Shown here: in pieces, positions 7,727 to 16,635 of the stretch
Position numbering within the stretch: position 1 is the first letter of the stretch
Layout of the letters: each line of letters starts with the position of its first letter
Assembly (NCBI RefSeq): GCF_034057115.1
Contig: NZ_CP139195.1
Coordinates: 4,526,001 to 4,590,000, forward strand
Direction of reading: 5' to 3'
DNA: 64,000 nucleotides
Origin: Pseudomonas sp. AN-1
GTDB lineage: Bacteria; Pseudomonadota; Gammaproteobacteria; Pseudomonadales; Pseudomonadaceae
Notes under the pieces: generated by a model
Told to the model about the DNA's origin: nothing
Database searches by the model: none
What the model saw: the letters and a program-made list of their open reading frames with translations, nothing else
Made by a program: the position numbers and the translations under genes

Positions 7727-9025
7727 TTCGAGGCGGGCGACGAAGCCTCCGCCGGGGTGGTTGGCCAGCACCAGCTGGCCGCCATGGCGCTGTGCCGCGC
7801 GGCGGGCGATGGCCAGGCCCAGGCCGTGGCCGGCGCTGGTCTGGCCGGGGGCGCGGAAGAACGGCTCGCCCAGTTGCGCGAGGTGTTCCCCGGCCACCCC
7901 CGGGCCATGGTCGCGGACTTCCAGTATCAGGCGTTCGCCGTCGCGGCGCGCGCCGATTTCCAGCGGCTGGTCGGGCGGGTTGAAGCGCAGGGCGTTGCGC
8001 AGCAGGTTGTCCAGCGCGCGCTCGAGCAGCTCCGGCCAGCCGGTCAGCTGCAGTCCCGGCTCCATCTCCAGGCGGATCTCCTGCTGCGGCGCCAGCAGGC
8101 CCGCATCCTCGCGCAGCTTGCCGAGCAGGGCGGCGAGGTCCACCGTCTGCGGCTGGCTGCTCTCGGCGTCGACCCGCGCCAGCACCAGGATCTCGCTGAT
8201 CAGCGCCTCCAGGCGGTCGCATTCCTGCACCAGCCGCGGCCACAGGCGCGTGCGCTCGGCGTCGCTGGCGCGCTCGGCCAGCGCCAGGGCGATGCGCAGG
8301 CGCGCCAGTGGCGAGCGCAGCTCGTGGGAGACGTCGCGCAGCAGCTGGCGCTGGCTGCCGATCAGGTCCTGCAGGCGCGCGCCCATGCGGTTGAAGTCGC
8401 GCGCCAGGGTGCCCAGCTCGTCGCGCCGCCGGGCCAGGCGCGCCAGGCTGTGCTGCTGGTAGGTGGTCTGGCCGAGGTCGTGCACCGCGCCGCGCAGGCG
8501 GTTGAGCGGGCGGGTGATCGACAGGGTGAGCAGCGCGCTGAACAGGGTCAGCACCACCACGGCGATGGCCAGCGCGCTGACCGGCCACAGCAGGCTGTCG
8601 CGCTGCCAGCCGGCCAGCTCGGCGTGCGGGATGCGGTAGATGAACAGGTAGGTCTGCCCGCTGGCGGCGCTGGTCTGGTCCTCGGTCAGCCGCCGCCAGG
8701 GCAGGCGGTGGCCTTCGCGGCGCGCCTCGAAGGCCGCCGCGCGGGGCGGGAAGGTGCCGCGCACCAGCGGCTGGCCGGCTTCGTCGAGCACCTGCACGTC
8801 GACATGCCGGCGGTGTTTGTGGCGCTCGAGGAGCTCCTGCGCCGCCTGCGGGCCCCTCTGTTCGTAGCGCTCGATCCAGCGGCTGGCCAGGTCGCGCACG
8901 CCGGGGTGGCGGGCCAAAATCCAGGCGTCCTGGTTCAGCGCGTGGCCGAGCAGCAGCGACAGGCCGGCCACCAGGGCGATGGCCAGCCAGAACGAGGCGA
9001 AGATGCGCCAGAACAGGGTGCGCAT
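7697..9025 (-). CDS. cpxS: Cpx-type sensor histidine kinase
   Basis: Envelope-stress sensor kinase of a two-component system. The 442-residue protein has a first membrane helix at about 7-29, a periplasmic domain, a second helix at about 147-170, a HAMP linker, and a HisKA domain with the phospho-acceptor His234 in DVSHELRSPLARL. The ATPase domain shows NLLRNALRFNP (N box), DHGPGV (G1) and GHGLGLAI (G2). It is the last gene of an operon with the regulator and the Spy-like protein. The symbol follows the usage I recall for the P. aeruginosa orthologue and is provisional. Its stop lies inside the 3' end of the opposing nitroreductase gene. Confidence 0.9.
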   Translation of the reverse strand: MRTLFWRIFASFWLAIALVAGLSLLLGHALNQDAWILARHPGVRDLASRWIERYEQRGPQAAQELLERHKHRRHVDVQVLDEAGQPLVRGTFPPRAAAFEARREGHRLPWRRLTEDQTSAASGQTYLFIYRIPHAELAGWQRDSLLWPVSALAIAVVVLTLFSALLTLSITRPLNRLRGAVHDLGQTTYQQHSLARLARRRDELGTLARDFNRMGARLQDLIGSQRQLLRDVSHELRSPLARLRIALALAERASDAERTRLWPRLVQECDRLEALISEILVLARVDAESSQPQTVDLAALLGKLREDAGLLAPQQEIRLEMEPGLQLTGWPELLERALDNLLRNALRFNPPDQPLEIGARRDGERLILEVRDHGPGVAGEHLAQLGEPFFRAPGQTSAGHGLGLAIARRAAQRHGGQLVLANHPGGGFVARLELPLGGDGKV

Positions 9026-9085
9026 GCGCGGGTCCGTGGTCGGAAATGAGGGAAGGGGCGTCCAGCGTGGACGCCCCGTGCGGGA

Positions 9086-9514
9086 TTACTCGGCCTTCTT
9101 GTCGCGCTCGGCCTTCCAGGCTTCGAACTCGGCGCGTTCGGCGCGGCGCTTCTCCATCTCGACCTGCAGTTCGTCGAACTTCTTCTGCTGCTCGGGCGTC
9201 AGGGTGTCGCGGATGGTCTTCTGCTGCTTGGCGCGGCTGGCTTCCTGCTCCTTGGCCATGGCGGCCTTGTCGGCGGCCGGCAGCTTGTCCAGGTAGCGCT
9301 GGTTGATCTCGCGCTGGGTCTGCATGTTCTCGCGCATGGCCTCGCCGACCTTCTGGCGCTGTTCGGGAGTGAGGTCGAGGCCGCGCAGCATGTGGCCGTG
9401 GTGGCCGTCGCCGCGCTTGTGGTAGGCGCCGTGGTCATCGCCCATGCCGGGGCCGGCGACGGCCAGGGTGGGCAGGGCGGCGGCGAGGAGCAGGGCGGTC
9501 AGGGTCTTGCGCAT
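9086..9514 (-). CDS. Spy/CpxP-family periplasmic LTXXQ protein
   Basis: A 142-residue secreted protein with a signal peptide ending near AVAG (about residue 21), a His/Gly-rich stretch, and a highly charged helical body carrying two LTPEQ motifs (LDLTPEQRQK near 46 and DTLTPEQQKKF near 106). This is the CpxP/Spy chaperone pattern: CpxP restrains the kinase and Spy acts as a periplasmic chaperone. Its position between regulator and kinase, with a CpxR-like box in its own upstream region, suggests it is a target and feedback component of the same system. The His-rich region might bind metal; this is inference. Confidence 0.85.
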   Translation of the reverse strand: MRKTLTALLLAAALPTLAVAGPGMGDDHGAYHKRGDGHHGHMLRGLDLTPEQRQKVGEAMRENMQTQREINQRYLDKLPAADKAAMAKEQEASRAKQQKTIRDTLTPEQQKKFDELQVEMEKRRAERAEFEAWKAERDKKAE

Positions 9515-9597
9515 TGTCTGTTTCCTTCTCGTGGGCGGCTTGGCTTGCCGGATGAGCTCAGTCTAGGGCGCGCAAGGTCAATGGCGGTCAGCCGTGG

Positions 9598-9613
9598 GTA
9601 AAGGCTGGGTAAA
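9598..9613. promoter_or_regulatory. CpxR box upstream of the spy-like gene
   Basis: GTAAA at 9598-9602 and GTAAA at 9609-9613 are separated by six bases, the tandem GTAAA-N6-GTAAA arrangement reported for CpxR sites in Pseudomonas. It lies 84 bases upstream of the spy-like start codon and 17 bases beyond the regulator stop, in a 116-base gap. Confidence 0.7.
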
Positions 9614-9630
9614 GATGCGGGGCTGTCCGC

Positions 9631-10320
9631 TCAGGGCGCGTAGTAGTAGCCGCGACCGCGGCTGGCGAGGATGCGCGGGCGGCCGTCGGCGTGCGGGCCG
9701 AGCTTCTTGCGCAGGTTGCTGACGTGCATGTCCAGGCTGCGGTCGTAGAGGGTCAGCCGGCGGCCGAGGGCGAGCTGGGCCAGGACCTGCTTGTCCAGCG
9801 GCTCGCCAGGCTGCTTGAGCAGCGCCTCGAGGATGTGGCTTTCCGACACGGTGAGGGCGATTTCCTGTTCGCCGAGCATGGCCACGCCGCGGCTCGGGCT
9901 GTAGCTGAGGTCGCCCAGTTCCAGGCGGGTGTTCGCGCTCGGGCTGCCGCCGCCCGGCTGCACGCGGCGCAGCACGGCGCGCAGCCGGGCGGTCAGCTCG
10001 CGCGGGTCGCACGGCTTGGCCAGGTAGTCGTCGGCGCCCAGTTCCAGGCCGAGGATGCGGTCGAGCGGCTCGCCGCGCGCCGAGAGCATCAGCACCGGCA
10101 GCTCGGGGTGCTCGCCGCGCAGTTGCCTGAGCAGCTCCAGGCCGCTGCCGTCGGGCAGCATGACGTCCAGCACCACGGCATCCGGCGCCTGTTCGGCCAG
10201 CGCCTGGCGGGCGCTGCCGCCGTCGTGGCAGGCGCGCACCTGGAAGCCCTCCTGGCCCAGCCAGGCGGCCAGCAGGTCGGTCAGCTCGTGGTCGTCGTCG
10301 ATCAGCAGCAGCTGGCTCAT
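9631..10320 (-). CDS. cpxR: Cpx-type DNA-binding response regulator (OmpR family)
   Basis: A 229-residue OmpR/PhoB-type regulator. The receiver domain shows the acidic pocket IDDD at 7-10, the phospho-acceptor Asp52 in VVLDVMLPD, and Lys102 in YLAKP. The C-terminal winged helix (about 130-229) includes LTVSESHILEALL and the wing RGRGYYYAP. It is the first gene of the regulator-Spy-kinase operon; the yciI stop lies only seven bases upstream on the same strand, so read-through from yciI is possible. Confidence 0.9.
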   Translation of the reverse strand: MSQLLLIDDDHELTDLLAAWLGQEGFQVRACHDGGSARQALAEQAPDAVVLDVMLPDGSGLELLRQLRGEHPELPVLMLSARGEPLDRILGLELGADDYLAKPCDPRELTARLRAVLRRVQPGGGSPSANTRLELGDLSYSPSRGVAMLGEQEIALTVSESHILEALLKQPGEPLDKQVLAQLALGRRLTLYDRSLDMHVSNLRKKLGPHADGRPRILASRGRGYYYAP

Positions 10321-10326
10321 GGCGAC

Positions 10327-10626
10327 TCAGGGCAGGGTCTGGCGGAACGGCTTGACCACTACCTCGGCGTACACGCCGGCGGCGCAGAAGGGGTCGGCCT
10401 CGGCCCAGGCACGGGCGGCTTCCAGCGAGTCGAACTCGGCGACGATCAGGCTGCCGGTGAAGCCGGCCGGGCCCGGGTCGTTGCTGTCGATGGCCGGGTG
10501 CGGGCCGGCGAGCACCAGGCGGCCGGCGTCCTTCAGGGCGTTGAGGCGCTCGAGGTGGGCCGGGCGGGCGGCCAGGCGGGCCTCGAGGGAGTTGGCGACG
10601 TCGCTGGCGATGATGGCGTAGAGCAT
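10327..10626 (-). CDS. yciI: YciI family protein
   Basis: A 99-residue single-domain YciI-like (dimeric ferredoxin-like fold) protein starting MLYAIIASD at the ATG at 10626. It has the family landmarks [11 protein letters not shown] (conserved His), [10 protein letters not shown] and a C-terminal [12 protein letters not shown]. The YciI fold resembles muconolactone isomerase; cellular function is not known. The frame remains open upstream but only across antisense of the PHP gene. Divergent from the PHP gene with 135 bases between. Confidence 0.85.
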   Translation of the reverse strand: MLYAIIASDVANSLEARLAARPAHLERLNALKDAGRLVLAGPHPAIDSNDPGPAGFTGSLIVAEFDSLEAARAWAEADPFCAAGVYAEVVVKPFRQTLP

Positions 10627-10761
10627 GGCGGTCCTTGAGTGTTTGGCGGGCGCAGCAGGGGGCAGGGGGCGCGCCTGGCGGCGAATTGTCGTGCGGCGTG
10701 CGCCAGAGGCGATGCGAAGGGGGCATAATAACAGACCGCAAAACACGGAAAACCATTGCCC

Positions 10762-11634
10762 ATGTACGCCGACCTGCACTGCCACAGTACCGCCTCCGAC
10801 GGCATGCTCGCGCCTGCCGCCCTGGTCGAGCGGGCCCACGCGCAGGGCGTCGGGGTGCTGGCGCTGACCGACCACGACACCCTCGACGGCCTGGCCGAGG
10901 CGCGCGCCGCGGCCGGGCGGCTGGGCATCGAGCTGGTCAGCGGCATCGAGCTGTCTTGCACCTGGGCAGGGGCGACCATCCATGTGCTCGGCTACGGCTT
11001 CGAGGCGGAGGTGGCGCCGCTGGCGAGCGCCATCGATGCCCTGCACGGGGGGCGCTGGGCGCGCGCCGAGGAGATCGCCCGGCGCCTGGCGGCCAAGGGC
11101 ATGCCGGGCTGCCTGGAGGGCGCGCGGGCGGTGCAGCAGGAACGCGGGGAGAGCGGCAACGCGCCGTCGCGGCCGCACTTCGCCGAATTCATGGTCCGCG
11201 CCGGCTACGTCAGGGATCACGCCCAGGCCTTCCAGCGCTGGCTGGGCGCCGGCAAGCTGGGCGACGTCAAGCAGCACTGGCCGACCCTGGAGAGCACCCT
11301 GGCGACCCTGCGCGAGGCCGGCGCCTGGATCAGTCTGGCGCATCCCTGCCACTACGACTTTACTCGAACCAAGAGGCGCAAGCTGGTGATGGCCTTCGTC
11401 GAGGGAGGCGGCCACGCGCTGGAGGTGTCCAACGGCCCGCAGGTGGACAGCCAGGTCGGCATGCTGGCCAACACCGCCCGCGAGTTCGGCCTGCTGGCCA
11501 GCGCCGGCAGCGATTTCCACGGGCCGCGCCAGTGGTCCGAGGTGGGCAGCTACCGGGCGCTGCCCGACGACCTGCCGCTGCTCTGGCCGCGCCTGACCAG
11601 GATGGAACACCCGAAGTCCAAGGAACAGTCATGA
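10762..11634 (+). CDS. rnm: PHP-domain phosphoesterase (RNase AM / YciV type)
   Basis: A 290-residue polymerase-and-histidinol-phosphatase domain protein. Metal-binding motifs are [11 protein letters not shown] at the N-terminus, LTDHD near residue 37, a central [13 protein letters not shown] near 193, and SAGSDFHGP near 250. The E. coli orthologue is a 5'-3' exonuclease on small RNAs and also removes 3',5'-bisphosphate nucleotides. I chose the ATG at 10762; a TTG two codons upstream is less likely. Its TGA overlaps the ATG of yciO (ATGA), so they are co-translated. Confidence 0.85.
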   Translation: MYADLHCHSTASDGMLAPAALVERAHAQGVGVLALTDHDTLDGLAEARAAAGRLGIELVSGIELSCTWAGATIHVLGYGFEAEVAPLASAIDALHGGRWARAEEIARRLAAKGMPGCLEGARAVQQERGESGNAPSRPHFAEFMVRAGYVRDHAQAFQRWLGAGKLGDVKQHWPTLESTLATLREAGAWISLAHPCHYDFTRTKRRKLVMAFVEGGGHALEVSNGPQVDSQVGMLANTAREFGLLASAGSDFHGPRQWSEVGSYRALPDDLPLLWPRLTRMEHPKSKEQS

Positions 11635-12260
11635 GCCAATTCTTCCAGATACACGCGGAAAACCCGCAAGCGCGGCTGATCAAGCAGGCCGTGGAAATCG
11701 TTCGCCAGGGCGGCGTGATCGTCTACCCGACCGACTCGGCCTATGCCCTGGGCTGCCGGATTGGCGACAAGGCGGCGCTGGATCGCATCCGCCACCTGCG
11801 TCGCCTGGACGACAAGCACAACTTCACCCTGGTGTGCCGCGACCTGTCGCAGCTCGGCGAGTACGCCAAGGTCGACACCAGCGCCTTCCGCCTGCTCAAG
11901 GCGCACACCCCGGGCCCCTACACCTTCATCCTCGACGCCACCCGCGAGGTGCCGCGCATGCTGCTGCATCCCAAGCGGCGCACCATCGGCCTGCGCGTGC
12001 CGGGCAACCCGATCGCCCACGACCTGCTGGCCGAGCTGGGCGAGCCGCTGATGAGCGTGAGCCTGATCCTGCCCGGCGACGAGCACCCGATGAGCGATCC
12101 CTACGAGATCCGCGACCGCCTGGAGAAGCTGGTCGACCTGATCATCGACGGCGGCTACGGCAGCCTGGAGGCGTCCACGGTGATCAGCCTGCTGGGCGGC
12201 GAGCCCGAGGTGCTGCGCGAGGGCTGCGGCGATCCCGAGCCGTTCCTGGTGCCGGCCTGA
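11631..12260 (+). CDS. yciO: YciO, Sua5/YrdC-family protein
   Basis: A 209-residue YrdC/Sua5-like protein. The fold that binds ATP, threonine and bicarbonate in TsaC is recognisable from YPTDSAYALGCRIG near residue 31-44, the KHNFTLVCRDLSQL segment and TIGLRVPGNPIA. E. coli YciO has only weak threonylcarbamoyl-AMP activity and does not normally replace TsaC, so its role in tRNA t6A formation is unproven. It sits between the PHP gene (ATGA overlap) and scpA (18 bases apart), the same neighbours as in other pseudomonads. Confidence 0.88.
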   Translation: MSQFFQIHAENPQARLIKQAVEIVRQGGVIVYPTDSAYALGCRIGDKAALDRIRHLRRLDDKHNFTLVCRDLSQLGEYAKVDTSAFRLLKAHTPGPYTFILDATREVPRMLLHPKRRTIGLRVPGNPIAHDLLAELGEPLMSVSLILPGDEHPMSDPYEIRDRLEKLVDLIIDGGYGSLEASTVISLLGGEPEVLREGCGDPEPFLVPA

Positions 12261-12278
12261 TGGCGGCGAGGGTTTCCG

Positions 12279-13127
12279 GTGACTGATCCGCAACTGCCGA
12301 GCGAGGCGCCCGAGCAGCTGCCGCTGGCGCTGGTCTACGGCGAGGCCTTCACCGAGCTGCCGCAGGACCTGTACATTCCCCCGGATGCCTTGGAGGTGTT
12401 CCTCGACGCCTTCGAGGGGCCGCTCGACCTGCTGCTCTACCTGATCCGCAAGCAGAACATCGACATCCTCGACATTCCGGTGGCGGAGATCACCCGCCAG
12501 TACATGGGCTACGTCGAGCTGATGAAGGCGGTGCGCCTGGAGCTGGCCGCCGAGTACCTGGTGATGGCGGCGATGCTCGCTGAGATCAAGTCGCGCATGC
12601 TGCTGCCGCGCTCCAGCGAGGCCGCGGAAGAGGAAGAGGACCCGCGCGCCGAACTGATCCGTCGCCTGCAGGAGTACGAGCGCTTCAAGCAGGCCGCCGA
12701 GGAGCTGGACGACCTGCCGCGGGTCGGCCGCGACCTGCAGGTGCCGCTGCTGCCGGCGCCGCAGGCGCGGGCGCGCACCCTGCTGCCGGAAGTGAGTCTG
12801 GACGAGGTGCTGCTGGCGATGGCCGAGGTGCTGCGTCGCGCCGAACTGTTCGAGAGCCACCAGGTCACCCGCGAACTGCTGTCGACCCGCGAGCGCATGA
12901 GCGAGGTACTCGAACGCCTGCAGGGCGGCGCCTTCGTGCCCTTCGCCACGCTGTTCGCCGCCGAGGAGGGCAAGCTCGGCGTGGTGGTGACCTTCATGGC
13001 CGTCCTCGAGCTGATCAAGGAGAGGCTGGTCGAGCTGGTGCAGAACGAGCCGTTCGCGCCCATCCACGTGCGCCTGCGCGGCGCCGTGGCGGAAGAAAGT
13101 CTGTTGCTGGAGGAGGTTGCCGAATGA
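12279..13127 (+). CDS. scpA: Segregation and condensation protein A (kleisin)
   Basis: Kleisin subunit that bridges SMC heads and recruits ScpB in chromosome condensation. The 282-residue protein has the diagnostic FEGPLDLLLYLIRKQNIDI at about 45-63 and the conserved AAEYLVMAAMLAEIKSRMLLP helix, an acidic loop (EEEEDP) and a C-terminal winged helix. The start is GTG at 12279; no in-frame ATG precedes the conserved region and the Shine-Dalgarno (GAGGG) is weak. Its last codons overlap scpB by four bases. Confidence 0.92.
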   Translation: MTDPQLPSEAPEQLPLALVYGEAFTELPQDLYIPPDALEVFLDAFEGPLDLLLYLIRKQNIDILDIPVAEITRQYMGYVELMKAVRLELAAEYLVMAAMLAEIKSRMLLPRSSEAAEEEEDPRAELIRRLQEYERFKQAAEELDDLPRVGRDLQVPLLPAPQARARTLLPEVSLDEVLLAMAEVLRRAELFESHQVTRELLSTRERMSEVLERLQGGAFVPFATLFAAEEGKLGVVVTFMAVLELIKERLVELVQNEPFAPIHVRLRGAVAEESLLLEEVAE

Positions 13128-13900
13128 ACCTTGCCGATCCGCGCCAGCTGGCGACGGTGCTCGAAGCCATCCTGCTGGCGGCCGGCAAGCCGCTGGCGCT
13201 GGAGCGCCTGGCCGAGCTGTTCGACGCGCACGAGCGGCCCTCGCCGAAGCTGCTGCGCGAGGCGCTGGCGGTGCTCGGCGGCTCCTGCCTGGGGCGCGGC
13301 TTCGAGCTCAGCGAGGTGGCCTCGGGCTACCGCCTGCAGGTGCGCGAGCGCTTCGCGCCCTGGGTGAGCCGGCTGTGGGATGAGCGTCCGCAGCGCTACT
13401 CGCGGGCGCTGCTGGAGACCCTGGCGCTGATCGCCTACCGCCAGCCGATCACCCGCGGCGAGATCGAGGAGGTGCGCGGCGTGGCGGTCAACAGCAACAT
13501 CATCCGGACCCTGCAGGAGCGCGACTGGATCCGCGTGGTCGGCTACCGCGAGGTGCCCGGCCGGCCGGCGATGTTCGCCACCACCCGCGCCTTCCTCGAC
13601 CACTTCAACCTGAGAAGCCTCGACGAGCTGCCGCCCCTGGCGGTGCTGCGCGAGCTGGAGCCGCAGCCGCCGGTCGATGACCTCGATCCCGAGGTGCCGG
13701 CCGACCTGCAGGCGCGCGCCGACCTGGCCCTGGCCGATGCCGACGAGGACGATGCGCCGGAGGCGCGCGGCGAAACCAGCTTCCGCAGCCTGCTGGCCGA
13801 GCTGGACGCCATGGAGCAGGGGCTGAAGAGCGACTTCGACGATCTGCTGCCGGCGGAAGAGGCCGGCGAGCCGGGCGAGGCCGCGCCAGCCGGCGACTGA
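13124..13900 (+). CDS. scpB: Segregation and condensation protein B
   Basis: Winged-helix partner of ScpA in the SMC-ScpAB condensin. The 258-residue protein has two wHTH domains: residues about 5-90 and about 95-170, the latter with ETLALIAYRQPITRGEIEEVRGV and RDWIRVVGYREVPGRPA, the strongest family signature. A low-complexity acidic tail from about 180 is typical for pseudomonads. The ATG lies in an ATGA overlap with scpA. Confidence 0.92.
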   Translation: MNLADPRQLATVLEAILLAAGKPLALERLAELFDAHERPSPKLLREALAVLGGSCLGRGFELSEVASGYRLQVRERFAPWVSRLWDERPQRYSRALLETLALIAYRQPITRGEIEEVRGVAVNSNIIRTLQERDWIRVVGYREVPGRPAMFATTRAFLDHFNLRSLDELPPLAVLRELEPQPPVDDLDPEVPADLQARADLALADADEDDAPEARGETSFRSLLAELDAMEQGLKSDFDDLLPAEEAGEPGEAAPAGD

Positions 13901-14014
13901 GGGCGGCGCCGGTCGCATGCCGGGTGCGCGCGCCCGGTCATCGGCGTATCATGCCTGCCCCCCTGATTTGCAGGGACCGCTCACAGCATCCGGTTACACC
14001 GGGAGGTGCCCAGA

Positions 14015-15106
14015 ATGAATGAAGAACTGAATCCCGCCGAAGAACAGCGCCCCGTCGGCGAGAAACTGCAGAAGGTGCTGGCGCGCATGGGCGTCGGTTC
14101 CCGCCGCGACGTCGAGGAGTGGATCAGCCAGGGCCGCATCAAGGTCAACGGCGCCCAGGCCACCCTCGGCCAGCGCATCGGCGCCAGCGACGCCATCGCC
14201 CTCGACGGCCGCCTGCTGCGCCGCGAGGAGGACGAGGTGGTGCGCCGCGTGCTGATCTACAACAAGCCCGAAGGCGAGGTGTGCACCCGTTCCGACCCGG
14301 AAGGCCGCCCCACCGTGTTCGACCGCCTGCCGCGGCCGAAGAACGGCCGTTGGATCAACATCGGCCGCCTCGACATCAACACCACGGGCCTTTTGCTGTT
14401 CACCACCGACGGCGAGCTGGCCAACCGCCTGATGCATCCCTCCTACGAGATGGACCGCGAGTACGCGGTGCGCGTGCGTGGCGAGGTCACCGACGAGATG
14501 CTCGAGAACCTCAAGAACGGCGTGATGCTCGAGGACGGTCCGGCGCGCTTCACCGACATCAAGGAAGCCCCGCAGGGCGACGGCTTCAACCGCTGGTTCC
14601 ACTGCGTGGTGATGGAAGGGCGCAACCGCGAGGTGCGCCGCCTGTGGGAGTCCCAGGGGCTGGTGGTCAGCCGCCTCAAGCGCGTGCGCTTCGGTCCGGT
14701 GTTCCTCACCGCCGACCTGTCGGTCGGCCGCTGGCGCGAGATGGAGCAGGGCGAGGTGGACATCCTCGCCGCTGAGGTCGGCCTCAAGCCGATGGCCCTG
14801 CCGGGGATGAAGGGCAAGCTGCGCGAGAAGCTCGACCGCCTGCAGCGCAAGTCGGCCAAGCCGGTGCCCGAGCGCGGTCGCGGTGCGCGCGGCGAGCGCG
14901 ACGAAGGTCGCGGGCGTGGCCAGGGCAGCGAGCTGGCCGAGCGTCCGGCCGAGGTGCGCGGCAAGCGTCCGGCCAAGGCTCGCGACGAGCGCGGCACGCC
15001 GAACCTGAGCGAGCGCCCGTCGCGCAAGCCCGCCGCCGGCCAGCCGGCCAAGCGCCGTCCGCAGCCGGCGGGCGACGGGCAGCGTCCCGGCTTTCGCCGC
15101 AAGTAA
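14015..15106 (+). CDS. rluB: 23S rRNA pseudouridine(2605) synthase RluB
   Basis: Makes pseudouridine 2605 in 23S rRNA. An S4 RNA-binding domain (about 17-75: KLQKVLARMGVGSRRDVEEW) precedes the RsuA-type catalytic domain with the catalytic Asp in GRLDINTTGLLLFT and the RNREVRRLWES loop. After about residue 260 comes an 100-residue Arg/Lys/Gly-rich tail that may bind RNA. The ATG at 14015 is preceded by GGGAGGTG at 14001-14008; the GTG inside that sequence is not a likely start. Total 363 residues. Confidence 0.92.
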   Translation: MNEELNPAEEQRPVGEKLQKVLARMGVGSRRDVEEWISQGRIKVNGAQATLGQRIGASDAIALDGRLLRREEDEVVRRVLIYNKPEGEVCTRSDPEGRPTVFDRLPRPKNGRWINIGRLDINTTGLLLFTTDGELANRLMHPSYEMDREYAVRVRGEVTDEMLENLKNGVMLEDGPARFTDIKEAPQGDGFNRWFHCVVMEGRNREVRRLWESQGLVVSRLKRVRFGPVFLTADLSVGRWREMEQGEVDILAAEVGLKPMALPGMKGKLREKLDRLQRKSAKPVPERGRGARGERDEGRGRGQGSELAERPAEVRGKRPAKARDERGTPNLSERPSRKPAAGQPAKRRPQPAGDGQRPGFRRK

Positions 15107-15119
15107 GCGTGGCTGAATG

Positions 15120-15149
15120 AAAAAAGGCGACCTGCGGGTCGCCTTTTTT
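15120..15149. terminator. Bidirectional intrinsic terminator between rluB and rdgC
   Basis: A perfect 13-base stem (AAAAAAGGCGACC / GGTCGCCTTTTTT) with a TGCG loop. The A and T tracts make it functional for both convergent genes. Confidence 0.93.
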
Positions 15150-15167
15150 CTGTCCGGCGCTGGCGGC

Positions 15168-16088
15168 TCAGATGCCCTGGGGGATTTCCTCGCCGCCGAG
15201 GGCCTCGATCAGCTGCGGCAGGAACTCGACGAAGGTCAGCATCATCAGGGTGAAGCTGGCGTCCTGCTGGGCCAGGGCGTCGTCGCCGCCGTCCTGCTCG
15301 GCCTGTTCCTGCAGCAGGTCCTCGAAGCGCAGGCGCTTGAGCGCCAGCTTGTCGTCGATCAGCAGCGACAGCTTGTCCGACCAGGCCAGGCTCAGCTTGG
15401 TCACCAGCTTGCCGGCCGCCAGGTGGTTCTGCACCTCGTCGCTGCCCAGATCCTGGCGCTTGCAGCGCACGATGCCGCCATCCTCGTGGGTGTCGCGCAG
15501 CTCGCACTCGTCGAGCAGGACGAGGCCGTTGCTGGCGTGCTGGCTCTTCATCCACTCGGTGAAGGTGGCGGTGGGCGCGACCTTGACGCTCAGCGGGCGT
15601 ACCGGCAGCGAACCGAGCGCCTCGCGCAGGGTGGACAGCAGGTCCTCGGCCTTCTTCGGGCTGGACGCGTCGACCAGGATCAGGCCCTGCTGCGGGGCGA
15701 TGGCGGCGAAGGTGCTCTGCCGGCGGATGAAGGCGCGCGGCAGGAAGCTCTGCACGATCTCGTCCTTGAGCTGGTCGCGCTCCTTCTTGTAGACCTTGCG
15801 CATCTGCTGCGCCTCGATCTCCTCGATCTTCTCCTTCAGCGCATCGCGCACCACGCTGCCGGGCAGGATGCGTTCCTCCTTGCGCGCGGCGATCAGGAAG
15901 AAGCCCTGGCTGGCATGCACCAGTGGCGCGTCGGCGCCCTTGCCCAGCGGGGCGACGAAGCCGTAGGTGGCCAGTTCCTGGCTGGCGCAGGGGCGGGCCG
16001 GCTTGCTGGCCAGGGCCGCCTCGAGTTTCTCGGCGTCCAGTTGCAGATCCTGGGTGAGGCGATAGACGAGCAGGTTGCGGAACCACAT
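15168..16088 (-). CDS. rdgC: Recombination-associated protein RdgC
   Basis: Ring-shaped DNA-binding protein that modulates RecA; 306 residues, close to the E. coli length. It starts [12 protein letters not shown] at the ATG at 16088 (a GTG/ATG eight codons upstream lacks conservation). Recognisable segments are [33 protein letters not shown] and the C-terminal [20 protein letters not shown]. It is divergent from the tRNA operon. Confidence 0.93.
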   Translation of the reverse strand: MWFRNLLVYRLTQDLQLDAEKLEAALASKPARPCASQELATYGFVAPLGKGADAPLVHASQGFFLIAARKEERILPGSVVRDALKEKIEEIEAQQMRKVYKKERDQLKDEIVQSFLPRAFIRRQSTFAAIAPQQGLILVDASSPKKAEDLLSTLREALGSLPVRPLSVKVAPTATFTEWMKSQHASNGLVLLDECELRDTHEDGGIVRCKRQDLGSDEVQNHLAAGKLVTKLSLAWSDKLSLLIDDKLALKRLRFEDLLQEQAEQDGGDDALAQQDASFTLMMLTFVEFLPQLIEALGGEEIPQGI

Positions 16089-16203
16089 GGCGGCGGGACA
16101 CTCCTCAAGCAAAGGAGCGCATTATTCCCCCTCGGGCTTTCGTCGGCCACCGCCGATTGCGCCAAGTGTCTGGTTTGGCTCGAAATTTTTTTTGAAAAAA
16201 GCC

Positions 16204-16232
16204 TTGCCAAGGGAGAGCGGCATCCCTAGAAT
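16204..16232 (+). promoter_or_regulatory. Sigma-70 promoter of the tRNA-Val/tRNA-Asp operon
   Basis: TTGCCA (16204-16209), a 17-base spacer, and TAGAAT (16227-16232), followed by a GC-rich stretch (GCGCACC) that resembles the discriminator of stringently controlled stable-RNA promoters. tRNA-Val begins 46 bases downstream. Confidence 0.7.
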
Positions 16233-16278
16233 GCGCACCACTTCGAGAGCAAACGCAAACATGCGAATGCAACTGAAT

Positions 16279-16354
16279 GGGTGATTAGCTCAGCTGGGAG
16301 AGCATCTGCCTTACAAGCAGAGGGTCGGCGGTTCGATCCCGTCATCACCCACCA
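16279..16354 (+). tRNA. tRNA-Val (anticodon UAC)
   Basis: A 76-base cloverleaf with encoded CCA. The acceptor GGGTGAT pairs with ATCACCC, the anticodon TAC is at 16312-16314, and the T-loop GTTCGATCC is intact. Confidence 0.96.
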
Positions 16355-16369
16355 CTCTCGAGGTTACGC

Positions 16370-16446
16370 GCAGCGGTAGTTCAGTCGGTTAGAATACCGG
16401 CCTGTCACGCCGGGGGTCGCGGGTTCGAGTCCCGTCCGCTGCGCCA
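16370..16446 (+). tRNA. tRNA-Asp (anticodon GUC)
   Basis: A 77-base cloverleaf with encoded CCA. The acceptor GCAGCGG pairs with CCGCTGC, the anticodon loop CTGTCAC contains GTC, and the T-loop GTTCGAGTC is intact. Fifteen bases separate it from tRNA-Val. Confidence 0.96.
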
Positions 16447-16491
16447 TTTTATCCCTCCCCGAAGTGGCAAATCCAGATTTTCCTCCCCCCC

Positions 16492-16525
16492 AAAGTTCAG
16501 TGCGGATTCCGCAGCTTGAACTTTT
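16492..16525 (+). terminator. Terminator of the tRNA operon
   Basis: AAAGTTCA ... TGAACTTT arms enclose a second perfect stem TGCGG-ATT-CCGCA, and the 3' arm runs into TTTTC. It begins about 45 bases after tRNA-Asp. Confidence 0.75.
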
Positions 16526-16635
16526 CGTCGTTTCTGCATTCCAACTTTTCCAACCGTGGCAGCGTGGGCGGCAGCCTGATAAGCTCGCGCCTATTCCCAG
16601 CCTGCCGCTGTGGTATCCATCACTAAGGAACAAGC

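Noticed and set aside
16279-16446. tRNA genes as an integration site for a mobile element
   Set aside because: No integrase, no duplicated tRNA 3' end and no change of gene content next to the tRNAs.
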